Source: an uncultured Clostridia bacterium
Lineage (GTDB): Bacteria; Bacillota; Clostridia; Oscillospirales; Acutalibacteraceae
Direction: 5' to 3'
Length of the DNA: 64,000 nucleotides
NCBI GenBank assembly: GCA_904397895.1
Contig: CAJFOZ010000068.1
Location: forward strand, 1-64,000
The translations under genes were made by a program, and so were the position numbers. This document shows positions 43,176-51,372 of the stretch, one piece after another (position 1 is the stretch's first letter; each line of letters opens with the position of its first letter). Below the pieces are notes generated by a model. That model was given only the letters and a program-made list of their open reading frames with translations. It did no database searches and was not told the DNA's origin.

Positions 43176-43757
43176 ATGCCAATCAGTTTACAAAAGGGTC
43201 AAAAAGTAGACCTGACCAAAGGAAATCCAGGCCTCAAGAACATTATGGTGGGCCTCGGCTGGGACGTCAACAAATACGACGGCGGCGCCGATTTTGACCT
43301 GGATGCAGCGGCCTTCATGCTGGGTGAAAACGGCCAGACTCCCACCACTGATGAATTTATATTCTACGGCAATTTAAAGCATAAGAGCGGCGCAGTGGAG
43401 CATATGGGCGATAACTTGACCGGCGAGGGAGACGGCGACGATGAACAAATCGTCGTGGATCTCCAGAAGATCCCGGCCAATGTGATGCGCATCGCTTTTA
43501 CCGTCACCATCTATGAAGCCGAAGAACGCCGTCAGAACTTCGGCCAGGTGAGCAATGCCTATATCCGCATTGTGGACAGTAATACCAATCAAGAACTGAT
43601 CCGCTACGATTTAGGCGAGGACTTCTCCATTGAAACCGCTGTGGTGGTAGGCGAAATCTATCGGCACAACGGCGAATGGAAATTTAACGCCATTGGCAGC
43701 GGGTTCCAGGGAGGATTGGCTGCGTTGTGCGCCAATTACGGCATTGAAACCTGCTGA
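43176..43757 (+). CDS. terD: TerD family calcium-binding stress protein 1
   Basis: The 193-residue protein is a TerD domain protein, whose family binds calcium and assembles near the membrane. [32 protein letters not shown], the acidic [30 protein letters not shown] and [12 protein letters not shown] are the hallmark blocks; the Asp residues of the FDLDAAAF and [13 protein letters not shown] segments are the calcium ligands in known structures. ATG follows AAGGAGG. First of three tandem terD genes, 55 bases after telA. Confidence 0.94.
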   Translation: MPISLQKGQKVDLTKGNPGLKNIMVGLGWDVNKYDGGADFDLDAAAFMLGENGQTPTTDEFIFYGNLKHKSGAVEHMGDNLTGEGDGDDEQIVVDLQKIPANVMRIAFTVTIYEAEERRQNFGQVSNAYIRIVDSNTNQELIRYDLGEDFSIETAVVVGEIYRHNGEWKFNAIGSGFQGGLAALCANYGIETC

Positions 43758-43818
43758 TTGTTTGCAATAGTACCATCGGCCGTGCCATCATACACGGCTG
43801 GAAAGGAAGACGAAAAGT

Positions 43819-44400
43819 ATGCCAGTATCTTTAAAAAAGGGTCAGAAGGTAAGTTTGACTAAGGATAATCCTGGGCTCAGCAAAGTGATTGTAGGCATCG
43901 GCTGGGACATCAACCAGTTTGATACCGGTACCAGCTTTGACCTGGATTCTTCCGCTTTTCTTTTAACCGATAGCGGCAAAGTCGGCCGTTCTGAGGACTT
44001 TGTGTTTTACGGCAACCTGAAAGATCCCAGCGGCGCGGTGGAGCATATGGGCGACAACCGCACCGGCGAAGGGGAAGGGGATGACGAACAAATCCGCGTG
44101 GATTTGAGCCGAGTACCGGAGAATATTGCACGCATCGCCTTTACCGTCACCATCTATGAGGCCGAGGAACGCAATCAGAATTTCGGCCAGGTAAACAACG
44201 CCTTTGTGCGCATCTACAACGAGCAGACAGGGGAAGAATTGTTGCGCTACGATTTAGGCGAGGATTTCTCGGTGGAGACCGCCGCCGTATTCGGCGAGCT
44301 TTATAAAAATAATGGGGAATGGAAGTTCAACGCCATCGGCAGCGGATTTTATGGCGGGCTTGCCGCCCTGTGCGCCAACTACGGCGTAGAAGTGGAATGA
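43819..44400 (+). CDS. terD: TerD family calcium-binding stress protein 2
   Basis: A 193-residue paralogue of the preceding protein, closely similar throughout: [60 protein letters not shown] and [20 protein letters not shown]. All acidic calcium-ligand positions are kept. GAAAGGAAG precedes the ATG. The 61-base gap before it contains a short hairpin (GCCGTG/CACGGC, near 43780-43800) that might tune relative expression. Confidence 0.94.
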   Translation: MPVSLKKGQKVSLTKDNPGLSKVIVGIGWDINQFDTGTSFDLDSSAFLLTDSGKVGRSEDFVFYGNLKDPSGAVEHMGDNRTGEGEGDDEQIRVDLSRVPENIARIAFTVTIYEAEERNQNFGQVNNAFVRIYNEQTGEELLRYDLGEDFSVETAAVFGELYKNNGEWKFNAIGSGFYGGLAALCANYGVEVE

Positions 44401-44416
44401 TTGGAGGAACTATAAT

Positions 44417-45007
44417 ATGGCAGTCAGTTTGCAAAAAGGGCAAAAGGTCAGCCTGAGCAAGGATAACGCTGGATTGGGCGTTGTAGTCGTGGGTTTGGGA
44501 TGGGATGAAGCGAAGCCTGCCCGCCGCGGCTTGTTTGCCCCCAAGCCACGGCCCATCGATTGCGACGCATCGGCTATCCTATGCGTCAACGGCAAATTGC
44601 AGGATCCCAAGGACGTTGTCTATTTTAACAACCTGCGTCATTCGTCCGGGGCGGTGCAACATATGGGCGACAACCTGACGGGTGCCGGTGAAGGGGACGA
44701 CGAACAAATCATTGTGGATTTGAGCCGTCTTCCCGAGCAGTACGACCGCGTCATCTTTGCCGTGACCATTTACGAAGCCAGACAACGGGGCCAGCATTTC
44801 GGGATGATTCAAAATAGTTTTATCCGCCTGGTGGATGCCCGAGGCAATAAGGAGATGTGCCGCTACAATCTTTCGGAAAATTATGACGGTATGACGGCCA
44901 TGATCTTTGGTGAAATCTATCGTCATAACGGCGAATGGAAATTTAACGCCATTGGCCAGCCCACCAATGACGAAGGACTAGGCAGTCTGGTCAACCGATT
45001 CCGTTAA
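44417..45007 (+). CDS. TerD family protein 3, divergent (YceC-like)
   Basis: The 196-residue third paralogue keeps the fold ([69 protein letters not shown]) but has a 10-residue basic insertion (EAKPARRGLFAPKPRPIDCD) before the first acidic site, and the first ligand motif is IDCDASAI rather than FDLDAAAF. The C-terminus ends differently (QPTNDEGLGSLVNRFR) and lacks the [11 protein letters not shown] strand of the other two. It resembles the YceC branch of Bacillus. It lies 16 bases after terD2 with GGAGGAACT upstream. Confidence 0.9.
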   Translation: MAVSLQKGQKVSLSKDNAGLGVVVVGLGWDEAKPARRGLFAPKPRPIDCDASAILCVNGKLQDPKDVVYFNNLRHSSGAVQHMGDNLTGAGEGDDEQIIVDLSRLPEQYDRVIFAVTIYEARQRGQHFGMIQNSFIRLVDARGNKEMCRYNLSENYDGMTAMIFGEIYRHNGEWKFNAIGQPTNDEGLGSLVNRFR

Positions 45008-45018
45008 AACACAGAAGA

Positions 45019-45057
45019 TAAGGGGAGAGCAGAAAAAAGAGCCCTCCCCTTTTCCGC
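45019..45057 (+). terminator. Terminator after the terD genes
   Basis: AAGGGGAG pairs with CTCCCCTT around an 18-base purine-rich loop, with TTTCC after it. The stem is short, so some read-through into the calcium pump gene is expected. Confidence 0.6.
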
Positions 45058-45088
45058 GATGATTGACGATTAGGAGAGTTGGTAAAAG

Positions 45089-47731
45089 GTGCATAAAGTA
45101 TTTAAGGGCCTGACCGAAGCTCAGGTGGAGGAAAGCCGCAAGAAGTATGGTTCTAACCTCATCAAGGAGGCTGAGCCGGAAAGCTTTTGGAAACAATTCC
45201 TAGAAGGATTCAAGGATCCCATGATCCGCATTTTGTGCGTCATCGCCGCCATTATGTTGGTGATGTTCTTCATGGGGCAGAGCGAATGGTATGAGCCGGT
45301 GGGAACGGTCATCGCCATCCTGCTGGTTAACTTTGTATCGGCAAAAACCGGCGTTGCTAACGACAACGCTTATCGTAAACTCAAAGAGTCCCAGAAAAAA
45401 GATACGGCAAAGGTCATCCGTGACGGCTCCTTAAAGGTCGTTGAAGTAGACGACCTGGTAGTGGGCGACGTGGTGCTGCTTCAATCGGGTGATAAGATCC
45501 TGGCCGACGGCGTCTTGGCCGACGGCACCTTATCGGTGGACAATAGCGCCTTAAACGGCGAAGCCGAGGAATGCCCCAAATCGGCGGCGGAAGAGGGATT
45601 CCATATCCCGGAAAACATCACCGGCGATACCTTTGTAGATGCCCACAGTTTATTCCGCGGCGCCACCGTACTGGACGGCGAAGGCTATATGATCGTCCAG
45701 CAGGTGGGCGAAGCCACCATGATGGGTAAAATGGCCAAGGATATGGAGGACAAAGAGCCGGATTCTCCTTTGCAGGTAAAGCTCCGCAAATTGGCTGGCC
45801 AGATTTCGGTATTTGGTTACATAGGCGCCATTGTGATCGCAGTGGCTTACTTTATCCACTTTGTGGTGGTGTCTGGGGGGATCGACGCCTATTTCAGTTC
45901 AGGATGGCTCTCTATTTTGGCCGACGTCATGAATGCTGTTTCCATCGCCATTACCATTATCGTATGTGCCGTGCCGGAGGGGCTTCCCTTGGTCATCGCC
46001 TTGGTGCTCATGCAGAACACAGGCAAGCTGTTAAAAGTCAATGTCTTGGTGCGTAAATCCATCGGTATTGAAACCGCCGGTTCCCTCAACATCCTTTTCA
46101 GCGATAAAACCGGTACCATCACCAAGGGACAGCTGGAAGTGGTGGAGTTCTTCACCGGAAACGGCCAGGTGATCGACGCGGCTTCGGTTCCTGTGATCCA
46201 GGAAAACTTACAGCTGAGCATCGGCAAAAATACCTCCGCTATGTTTGACGACCGTCATATGGTGGTGGGCGGAAACCTTACCGACCAGGCTCTCCTGAAA
46301 TTTTTGGGAGAGGAGACCTTCAACAGCCTACGGGATCAGGCTGACTGTGAAGTGGGAGAACATCAGGAGTTTAACAGCGCCAATAAGTTCAGCCAGGCAT
46401 ATCTCCCCGCCAAAGGCCGCACCTTCTACAAAGGCGCTCCCGAACGTCTCTTGGCCAAAGCTAAGACTTATTTAAATGATCAGGGTCAGGAAGTGCCCAT
46501 CGATCAAGCTGTTCTCAATGAGAAAATCGATGATCTTGCAAACCGTGCCATGCGCGTGTTGGCCTTTGGATACAGCAAATCTTCCCTGGTGCGGGATGAG
46601 ATCAATGACGACGTTGTGCTCATCGGCCTGGTGGGAATCCGCGACGACGTCCGTCCCGAGGCAAAGGAAGCCATTGTGGAGGTGCAGAAGGCCGGTATCC
46701 AGGTGGTTATGATCACCGGCGACCGCAAGGAGACGGCTGTAGCTATCGCAAAGGAAGCCGGGCTCTATCACGATGAGAAGGATTTGGTGTTGACTTCGGC
46801 GGAACTAGCTGAAATGTCGGACGATGAAGTTAAAAAATGCATTTCCAGAATCCGCGTCATCTCCCGGGCCCTGCCTACCGATAAGAGCCGTATGGTCCGC
46901 CTGTGCCAGGAGATGAATCTGGTGGTCGGCATGACCGGCGACGGCGTCAACGACAGTCCTGCCCTCAAACGGGCCGACGTTGGTTTCGCTATGGGCAGCG
47001 GCACCGATGTGGCCAAAGAGGCCGGTAAACTGGTCATCCTGGACGATAACTTTAATTCCATCAAAAACGCCATTTGGTATGGCCGTACCCTTTACATCAA
47101 CATCCTGAAATTCTGTAAAATGCAGTTGGTTATCAATCTGGCCGCTGTGTTTGTATCGGCCATCTGCCCATTCTTAGGGATTGAAGATCCCCTGAAGGTT
47201 ACCCATCTGCTATGGATCAATCTGTGTATGGATAGCCTGGCATCCTTGATGTTCGCCGGCGAACCGGCCCTCAAGCGGTACATGCGGGATAAGCCCCGCC
47301 GCAGGGATGAGAGCATCATTAGCAAACCTATGGCGATCCAGATCGTTATTATGAGTCTCTGGCTGACTATCATCAGCATCCTGTGGTTTAAGGTTCCGTT
47401 CTTTGCCACATGTTTTGACAATTCCGCTCAGCTCTATACCGGATTCTTCTGTATGTTTGTCTTTAGCTTTATGGTCAATGCCTTTAATGTGCGCAGCGAC
47501 AGTCTCAACGTCTTTGAGCACATTCGGGAGAACAAGACCTTTATCCGCGTTTGGCTAATTATTATGGTGGTCCAGATTGTCTTAGTCAGCTTAGGCGGCG
47601 TGGTCGGCGACATCTTCAGTTGCGAACGGTTTGGCCTCAAGGGCTGGCTGGTCGTATTGGGTATGGCGCTTACCATGTATCCTGTGGATCTCATCCGCAA
47701 ACTGCTCTCCCCCAAACCCAAGAAGGCTTAA
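45089..47731 (+). CDS. PMCA-type calcium-translocating P-type ATPase
   Basis: The 880-residue pump has ten membrane helices and P-type motifs: the actuator LNGEAEECPKSA region with the TGE-like NGEAE, the cation site PEGLPLVIALVL in helix 4, phosphorylation site FSDKTGTITKGQ, nucleotide site FYKGAPERLL, MITGDRKETAVAIAKEAG and MTGDGVNDSPALKRADVGFA. Helix 6 carries WINLCMDSLASLMF with the calcium ligands Asn and Asp. The pattern fits plasma-membrane-type Ca2+ ATPases that export calcium. The GTG start at 45089 has TAGGAGAG eleven bases upstream. Placement directly behind three calcium-binding TerD genes makes a calcium-signalling or storage role in the Ter response plausible. The actuator motif reads LNGEAE in place of the usual TGES, as in other PMCA-like proteins. 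Confidence 0.92.
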   Translation: MHKVFKGLTEAQVEESRKKYGSNLIKEAEPESFWKQFLEGFKDPMIRILCVIAAIMLVMFFMGQSEWYEPVGTVIAILLVNFVSAKTGVANDNAYRKLKESQKKDTAKVIRDGSLKVVEVDDLVVGDVVLLQSGDKILADGVLADGTLSVDNSALNGEAEECPKSAAEEGFHIPENITGDTFVDAHSLFRGATVLDGEGYMIVQQVGEATMMGKMAKDMEDKEPDSPLQVKLRKLAGQISVFGYIGAIVIAVAYFIHFVVVSGGIDAYFSSGWLSILADVMNAVSIAITIIVCAVPEGLPLVIALVLMQNTGKLLKVNVLVRKSIGIETAGSLNILFSDKTGTITKGQLEVVEFFTGNGQVIDAASVPVIQENLQLSIGKNTSAMFDDRHMVVGGNLTDQALLKFLGEETFNSLRDQADCEVGEHQEFNSANKFSQAYLPAKGRTFYKGAPERLLAKAKTYLNDQGQEVPIDQAVLNEKIDDLANRAMRVLAFGYSKSSLVRDEINDDVVLIGLVGIRDDVRPEAKEAIVEVQKAGIQVVMITGDRKETAVAIAKEAGLYHDEKDLVLTSAELAEMSDDEVKKCISRIRVISRALPTDKSRMVRLCQEMNLVVGMTGDGVNDSPALKRADVGFAMGSGTDVAKEAGKLVILDDNFNSIKNAIWYGRTLYINILKFCKMQLVINLAAVFVSAICPFLGIEDPLKVTHLLWINLCMDSLASLMFAGEPALKRYMRDKPRRRDESIISKPMAIQIVIMSLWLTIISILWFKVPFFATCFDNSAQLYTGFFCMFVFSFMVNAFNVRSDSLNVFEHIRENKTFIRVWLIIMVVQIVLVSLGGVVGDIFSCERFGLKGWLVVLGMALTMYPVDLIRKLLSPKPKKA

Positions 47732-47742
47732 TAGGCCAAATG

Positions 47743-47782
47743 ACAAATGCCCGCGCCGATTTTCGACGTGGGCATTTGTTTG
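47743..47782 (+). terminator. Terminator of the calcium pump gene
   Basis: ACAAATGCCCGCG pairs with CGTGGGCATTTGT around a short loop, then TTGG. Confidence 0.8.
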
Positions 47783-47821
47783 GATCAAAGCCTTTGATTA
47801 TCAGGAAAGAGAGGCGATGGC

Positions 47822-48583
47822 ATGCGGGTGTTTGCATCGGATTTGGACAATACCCTCATTTACTCCTACCGCCGCCCCATTGGGAAGGACACCGTATTGG
47901 CCGAACGATATGAAGGACGTGAAGTGTCCTTCATGACAAAGAGATCCCATGAGATGCTGGATCAGATTTATCACAAGATGACCTTTATACCGGTATCCAC
48001 CCGTTCAGTACAGCAATACCGCCGGATCCAGTTCCACGAAAAGTGGGAACCATCGTTAGCCCTGGTCAGCAATGGCGGGACGTTATTGGTTGATGGAAAA
48101 GAAGATAAGGAGTGGAAAAGCGGGTCCCTTGTGCTTATCAGACCGGCACAGGAGCAATTAGAAATGGCCCGGCAGTTGTTGGAGCAAGACGAGGCGAGGA
48201 CACTGGATGTGCGGATGGTGGACGATCTATTTGTGTTTACCAAAAGCGACCGGGTGCCGGATACCGTAGCACGATTGAGGGATAAGCTGGATCTATCCCA
48301 GGTGGAGGTGTGGGAAAACGGCAGCAAGGTGTACGTCATCCCCCTTGCGCTCAACAAAGGGGAAGCTGTCCGGCGGCTGAAGGAGAGGTTCCAGGTGGAT
48401 TTTGTAGCGTCGGCAGGGGACAGCTTATTTGATATCCCGTTGCTACAACAAGCCGACGTGGCTTTTTCCCCGTCCGACCTATGTTATCCGGGCCGAGTAG
48501 GGCAGACCCATTTTCCCATTGACACAACAGAGACGATATTTTCCGACGCCATTTTAGAAAAACTCCTACAATGTTATCTCTAG
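47822..48583 (+). CDS. HAD family hydrolase of the Ter cluster
   Basis: The 253-residue protein is a HAD superfamily phosphatase: motif I ASDLDNTLIYS (nucleophile Asp and acid Asp, residues 5-15), motif II in IPVSTRSVQQY, motif III Lys in ALNKGEAVRRLKERF and motif IV ASAGDSLFDIPLLQQADVAF. The long cap between II and III (about residues 60-170) marks it as a Cof/sucrose-phosphatase-type (class IIB) enzyme. HAD phosphatases recur in Ter biosynthetic modules, where one would remove phosphate from the PRPP-derived product. It follows the calcium pump after a terminator but in the same orientation. The ATG at 47822 has AAGAGAGG seven bases upstream. Confidence 0.87.
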   Translation: MRVFASDLDNTLIYSYRRPIGKDTVLAERYEGREVSFMTKRSHEMLDQIYHKMTFIPVSTRSVQQYRRIQFHEKWEPSLALVSNGGTLLVDGKEDKEWKSGSLVLIRPAQEQLEMARQLLEQDEARTLDVRMVDDLFVFTKSDRVPDTVARLRDKLDLSQVEVWENGSKVYVIPLALNKGEAVRRLKERFQVDFVASAGDSLFDIPLLQQADVAFSPSDLCYPGRVGQTHFPIDTTETIFSDAILEKLLQCYL

Positions 48584-48593
48584 GATCAAACGC

Positions 48594-48635
48594 AAAAAGA
48601 GACGGTATAGCGCCCCAAGCTATACCGTCTCTTTG
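48594..48635. terminator. Bidirectional terminator at the end of the Ter region
   Basis: AAAGAGACGGTATAGC pairs with GCTATACCGTCTCTTT around a 7-base loop, ending the HAD gene and the convergent abrB gene. Confidence 0.92.
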
Positions 48636-48652
48636 GATGGTTGAAGGAAAAC

Positions 48653-48898
48653 TCACAGAAGATTGGTTAAAGTCCTCAGGCAATCAGGACAAACGTTGCG
48701 TCCTTTGAAGGTGACGACATCTTTTGCATTGTCGCAGAAGATGCAAGCCGGTTCATATTTTTTCAAAATAATCTGAGAACCGTCCACAAAAATCTCCAAG
48801 GAATCTTTTTCATTGATATCCAATGTCCGACGCAGTTCAATGGGAAGAACAATACGTCCTAGTTCATCTACTTTTCGAACAATACCGGTTGATTTCAT
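48653..48898 (-). CDS. abrB: AbrB family transition-state regulator with C-terminal cysteine motif
   Basis: The 81-residue DNA-binding protein has the swapped-hairpin AbrB domain (MKSTGIVRKVDELGRIVLPI, ELRRTLDINEKDSLEIFVDG) and a C-terminal extension with two CxxC pairs (CIFCDNAKD and CPDCL), likely a zinc ribbon, as in the AbrB-like proteins of gut Clostridia. AbrB proteins repress growth-transition and sporulation genes in Bacillus and are themselves repressed by Spo0A-P. Its own promoter and a Spo0A-box-like site lie just upstream. AGGAGGAG precedes the ATG. It lies divergent from the sporulation genes spmAB. Confidence 0.9.
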   Translation of the reverse strand: MKSTGIVRKVDELGRIVLPIELRRTLDINEKDSLEIFVDGSQIILKKYEPACIFCDNAKDVVTFKGRNVCPDCLRTLTNLL

Positions 48899-48950
48899 AA
48901 ATAAACTCCTCCTAACATATTTTTACCGTAATAGAAAAACAGGTATTAAA

Positions 48951-48957
48951 TTCGCCA
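48951..48957 (-). promoter_or_regulatory. Spo0A box (TGGCGAA) downstream of the abrB transcription start
   Basis: TTCGCCA on the plus strand reads TGGCGAA on the minus strand, a full match to TGNCGAA. It lies about 25 bases after the predicted abrB transcription start, a position suited to repression. Confidence 0.5.
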
Positions 48958-48988
48958 AGAAAAAACATAATTGGATCATTACTTACAA

Positions 48989-49017
48989 TAATAATAAATA
49001 TTTCCAAAGTTGTCAAT
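48989..49017 (-). promoter_or_regulatory. Promoter of abrB
   Basis: On the minus strand a perfect TTGACA, 17 bases, TATTAT; the transcript would start near 48982. Confidence 0.72.
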
Positions 49018-49253
49018 GAGTGAAAGGAAAAAAAGGTAATTCGTCGATAAAAACAGTCTTTTTCAGATTTTAGGCAAATAAATTAAAAAAATATAGCAAA
49101 TTGCATGAATTATGAGATAAATTCTTGTATGTAATACAAAAAATGTCGAATTATGATATTTTATAGTTGTTTCGTAGAGGCAAAAGAAGATGTACTACCC
49201 CTCCATCGCCGATGCATATAGATGAAGGAAAGAGCATAGGGCAGGTGACGGAT
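49018..49253. other. AT-rich leader region before spmA with a possible Spo0A box
   Basis: The stretch is AT-rich. TGTCGAA at 49144-49150 is a perfect Spo0A-box core. No clear sigma-A promoter is seen; a sporulation sigma factor promoter is likely but I cannot assign one reliably. Confidence 0.45.
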
Positions 49254-49826
49254 TTGAATTATATCTGGGCAGGTATGATGATTTTGTCCATCTTATTCGG
49301 GATCCTAAACGGCAGGATGGGAGAGGTTTCCCAGGCGGTGATGGAGGGGGGCAGCAACGCCGTCCAACTGATGTTGGTGTTGTTGGGAGCCATGTGCCTG
49401 TGGAGCGGGCTCATGCGGATTGCTGAGAAGGGTGGGCTTACCTCCATCATCAGTAAAATCTTAAGCCCCATCACCAAATGGATCTTCCGGGGGATGGATC
49501 CCAAAAGCTCAGCGGGGAAGGCCATCTCCATGAATATGACGGCCAATCTGTTGGGGCTTGGCAATGCCGCCACGCCTTTGGGCCTTCACGCTATGAAGGA
49601 GATGCAGCGTCACAACCCGGAAAAGCAGCGGGCCACCAATTGGATGGTTTTATTTGTGGTGCTCAATACCGCCTCCATCCAGCTGATCCCCACCACCATC
49701 GCCGTCATACGCAGCAAATACGGCGCCCAGGCCCCTATGGATATTTTACCTGCGGTATGGGTCACAAGCCTGACGGGATTGATCGTGGGCATCCTGGTGG
49801 CAAAGCTGCTACAGCGGAAGAAATAG
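49254..49826 (+). CDS. spmA: Spore maturation protein A
   Basis: The 190-residue membrane protein of the nucleoside-recognition (Gate) fold is needed with SpmB for full dehydration of the spore core. NYIWAGMMILSILFGILNGR, VMEGGSNAVQLMLVLLGAMC, GLTSIISKILSPITKWIFRG and MNMTANLLGLGNAATPLGLH are characteristic. The TTG at 49254, with AGGTGA upstream, gives the usual start; upstream in-frame codons would add a non-homologous stretch. Its gene is followed by spmB after 32 bases, so they form one operon, active in the mother cell in Bacillus. Confidence 0.94.
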   Translation: MNYIWAGMMILSILFGILNGRMGEVSQAVMEGGSNAVQLMLVLLGAMCLWSGLMRIAEKGGLTSIISKILSPITKWIFRGMDPKSSAGKAISMNMTANLLGLGNAATPLGLHAMKEMQRHNPEKQRATNWMVLFVVLNTASIQLIPTTIAVIRSKYGAQAPMDILPAVWVTSLTGLIVGILVAKLLQRKK

Positions 49827-49858
49827 AAGCGTCTTGCGGGAAAGGATGAGGGGAATCC

Positions 49859-50380
49859 ATGGGCCAGATTGCCAATTACTTTTTACCTATTTTTGTGGGA
49901 GGGATTCTGTTACTGGGCCTGGTGCGCAAGGTGCCGGTGTTTGAAACCTTCGTGGAAGGGGCGAAAGAGGGGTTGGATACCACGGCACGGCTGGTCCCCA
50001 CTATGGTGGGGCTGCTGACGGCGGTAGCCATGTTCCAAGCGTCGGGAGGACTAGATGTTTTGATCTATGGGCTCAAACCGGTGGCGGATTTGCTCCATCT
50101 GCCCGAACAGGTCATGCCCCTAGCCATATTGCGTCCCATTTCCGGGAGCGGATCCTTGGCCATTTTGGAGAACATCATCCGGGAAAACGGGCCGGATTCC
50201 ATGGCCGGACGGGTGGCATCGGTTATGATGGGGTCTACGGAAACTACTTTTTATGCCATTACCGCCTATTTTGGAGCAGTGGGCATTAAGAAAACACGGC
50301 ATGCCATCCCAGCGGCGTTGACGGCCGATATTGCCAGTATGATTGTAAGCGCCATTACGGTTTCCTTGTTTTTCCAATAA
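49859..50380 (+). CDS. spmB: Spore maturation protein B
   Basis: The 173-residue partner of SpmA, with four to five membrane helices and the same Gate fold. FLPIFVGGILLLGLVRKVPV, FVEGAKEGLDTTARLVPTMV, AILRPISGSGSLAILENIIR and VMMGSTETTFYAITAYFGAV are the recognisable blocks. GGATGAGGGG precedes the ATG. Supports the view that the organism makes heat-resistant endospores. Confidence 0.95.
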   Translation: MGQIANYFLPIFVGGILLLGLVRKVPVFETFVEGAKEGLDTTARLVPTMVGLLTAVAMFQASGGLDVLIYGLKPVADLLHLPEQVMPLAILRPISGSGSLAILENIIRENGPDSMAGRVASVMMGSTETTFYAITAYFGAVGIKKTRHAIPAALTADIASMIVSAITVSLFFQ

Positions 50381-50431
50381 AAGGCGGATTTTATCTATTT
50401 TGATATAATTTTGATGAATTAATTGTAAAAC

Positions 50432-50460
50432 TTGTAAAAGGTATCGGGATGTGATATACT
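50432..50460 (+). promoter_or_regulatory. Promoter of pgeF
   Basis: TTGTAA, 17 bases, TATACT, 34 bases before the start codon. Confidence 0.65.
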
Positions 50461-50493
50461 AAAAAGAACAAACGGTTCAAAGGAGGAATTGCA

Positions 50494-51330
50494 ATGACTT
50501 TGCAGGATTCCAATATGATGGTAAAAGAAAAAGATGGAGTGGTGACTCTCCACTTTCCCATGCTGGAGGAAGTGGATGGCATCGCCCATGCTTTTTCCAC
50601 GAGGTTGGGCGGCGTAAGCCAGGGCATTTTTTCCTCTATGAACTTGAGTTTTGGCCGGGGCGACAGCGACGAGAATGTGAAGGAAAATTACCGCCGCATT
50701 TGCGCCGCCAACCAATTTGATCCCGATGGATTGGTGGCGTCGGACCAGGATCACCATACCAATGTCCGCATCGTGACGGCTGAGGACAAGGGAAAGGGCA
50801 TCTGGCGGCCCAAGGATTACAAAAGCGTAGACGCCGTCGTCACCGCCCAGCCGGGCATTACGCTGGTGACTTACTATGCCGACTGCGTCCCGCTCTTTTT
50901 TGTAGATCCGGTCAAACGGGTGGTGGCCTTGGCCCATGCGGGATGGCGTGGGACGGTAGGGCGCATTGGAGAAGCCACCGTCCAAAAGATGCAGGAGGCG
51001 CTGGGATGCCGTCCAGAGGATCTGTTGGCCGCCATTGGCCCCTCCATCGGACCCTGTTGCTACGAGGTGGACGAGCCGGTGTACCAGCAGTTTGCAGCCC
51101 TGGGCCTTGAGGACGGCGCCCAATGGATGCCCCAAGTGGGCAAGGGGAAGTATAAGCTGGATTTGTGGAACATCAATCGCCAGATCCTGTTGGACGCCGG
51201 CGTATTACCTCAGCATATCCAGATGGCGGAACTTTGCACCTGTTGCCATCCGGAGGAGCTTTTTTCCCATCGGGCATCCCATGGCCAGAGAGGCGGGATG
51301 GCCGCCTTCCTTCAAATCCGGCAATCGTAA
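50494..51330 (+). CDS. pgeF: PgeF/YfiH family (multicopper polyphenol oxidase / purine nucleoside phosphorylase-like)
   Basis: The 278-residue protein belongs to the YfiH/DUF152 family. HAFSTRLGGVSQGIFSSMNL, SDQDHHTNVRIV, YYADCVPLFFVDP (metal-binding Cys/His), ALAHAGWRGTVGRIG and PSIGPCCYEVDEP match. Members have been reported as peptidoglycan-editing factors and as purine nucleoside phosphorylases/adenosine deaminases; I do not choose one. The ATG follows AAAGGAGG. It precedes rnr by 42 bases in the same direction. Confidence 0.92.
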   Translation: MTLQDSNMMVKEKDGVVTLHFPMLEEVDGIAHAFSTRLGGVSQGIFSSMNLSFGRGDSDENVKENYRRICAANQFDPDGLVASDQDHHTNVRIVTAEDKGKGIWRPKDYKSVDAVVTAQPGITLVTYYADCVPLFFVDPVKRVVALAHAGWRGTVGRIGEATVQKMQEALGCRPEDLLAAIGPSIGPCCYEVDEPVYQQFAALGLEDGAQWMPQVGKGKYKLDLWNINRQILLDAGVLPQHIQMAELCTCCHPEELFSHRASHGQRGGMAAFLQIRQS

Positions 51331-51372
51331 AACATAAGGTCGTATTGTGACAATAAGGAAAAGGAGCATTTT

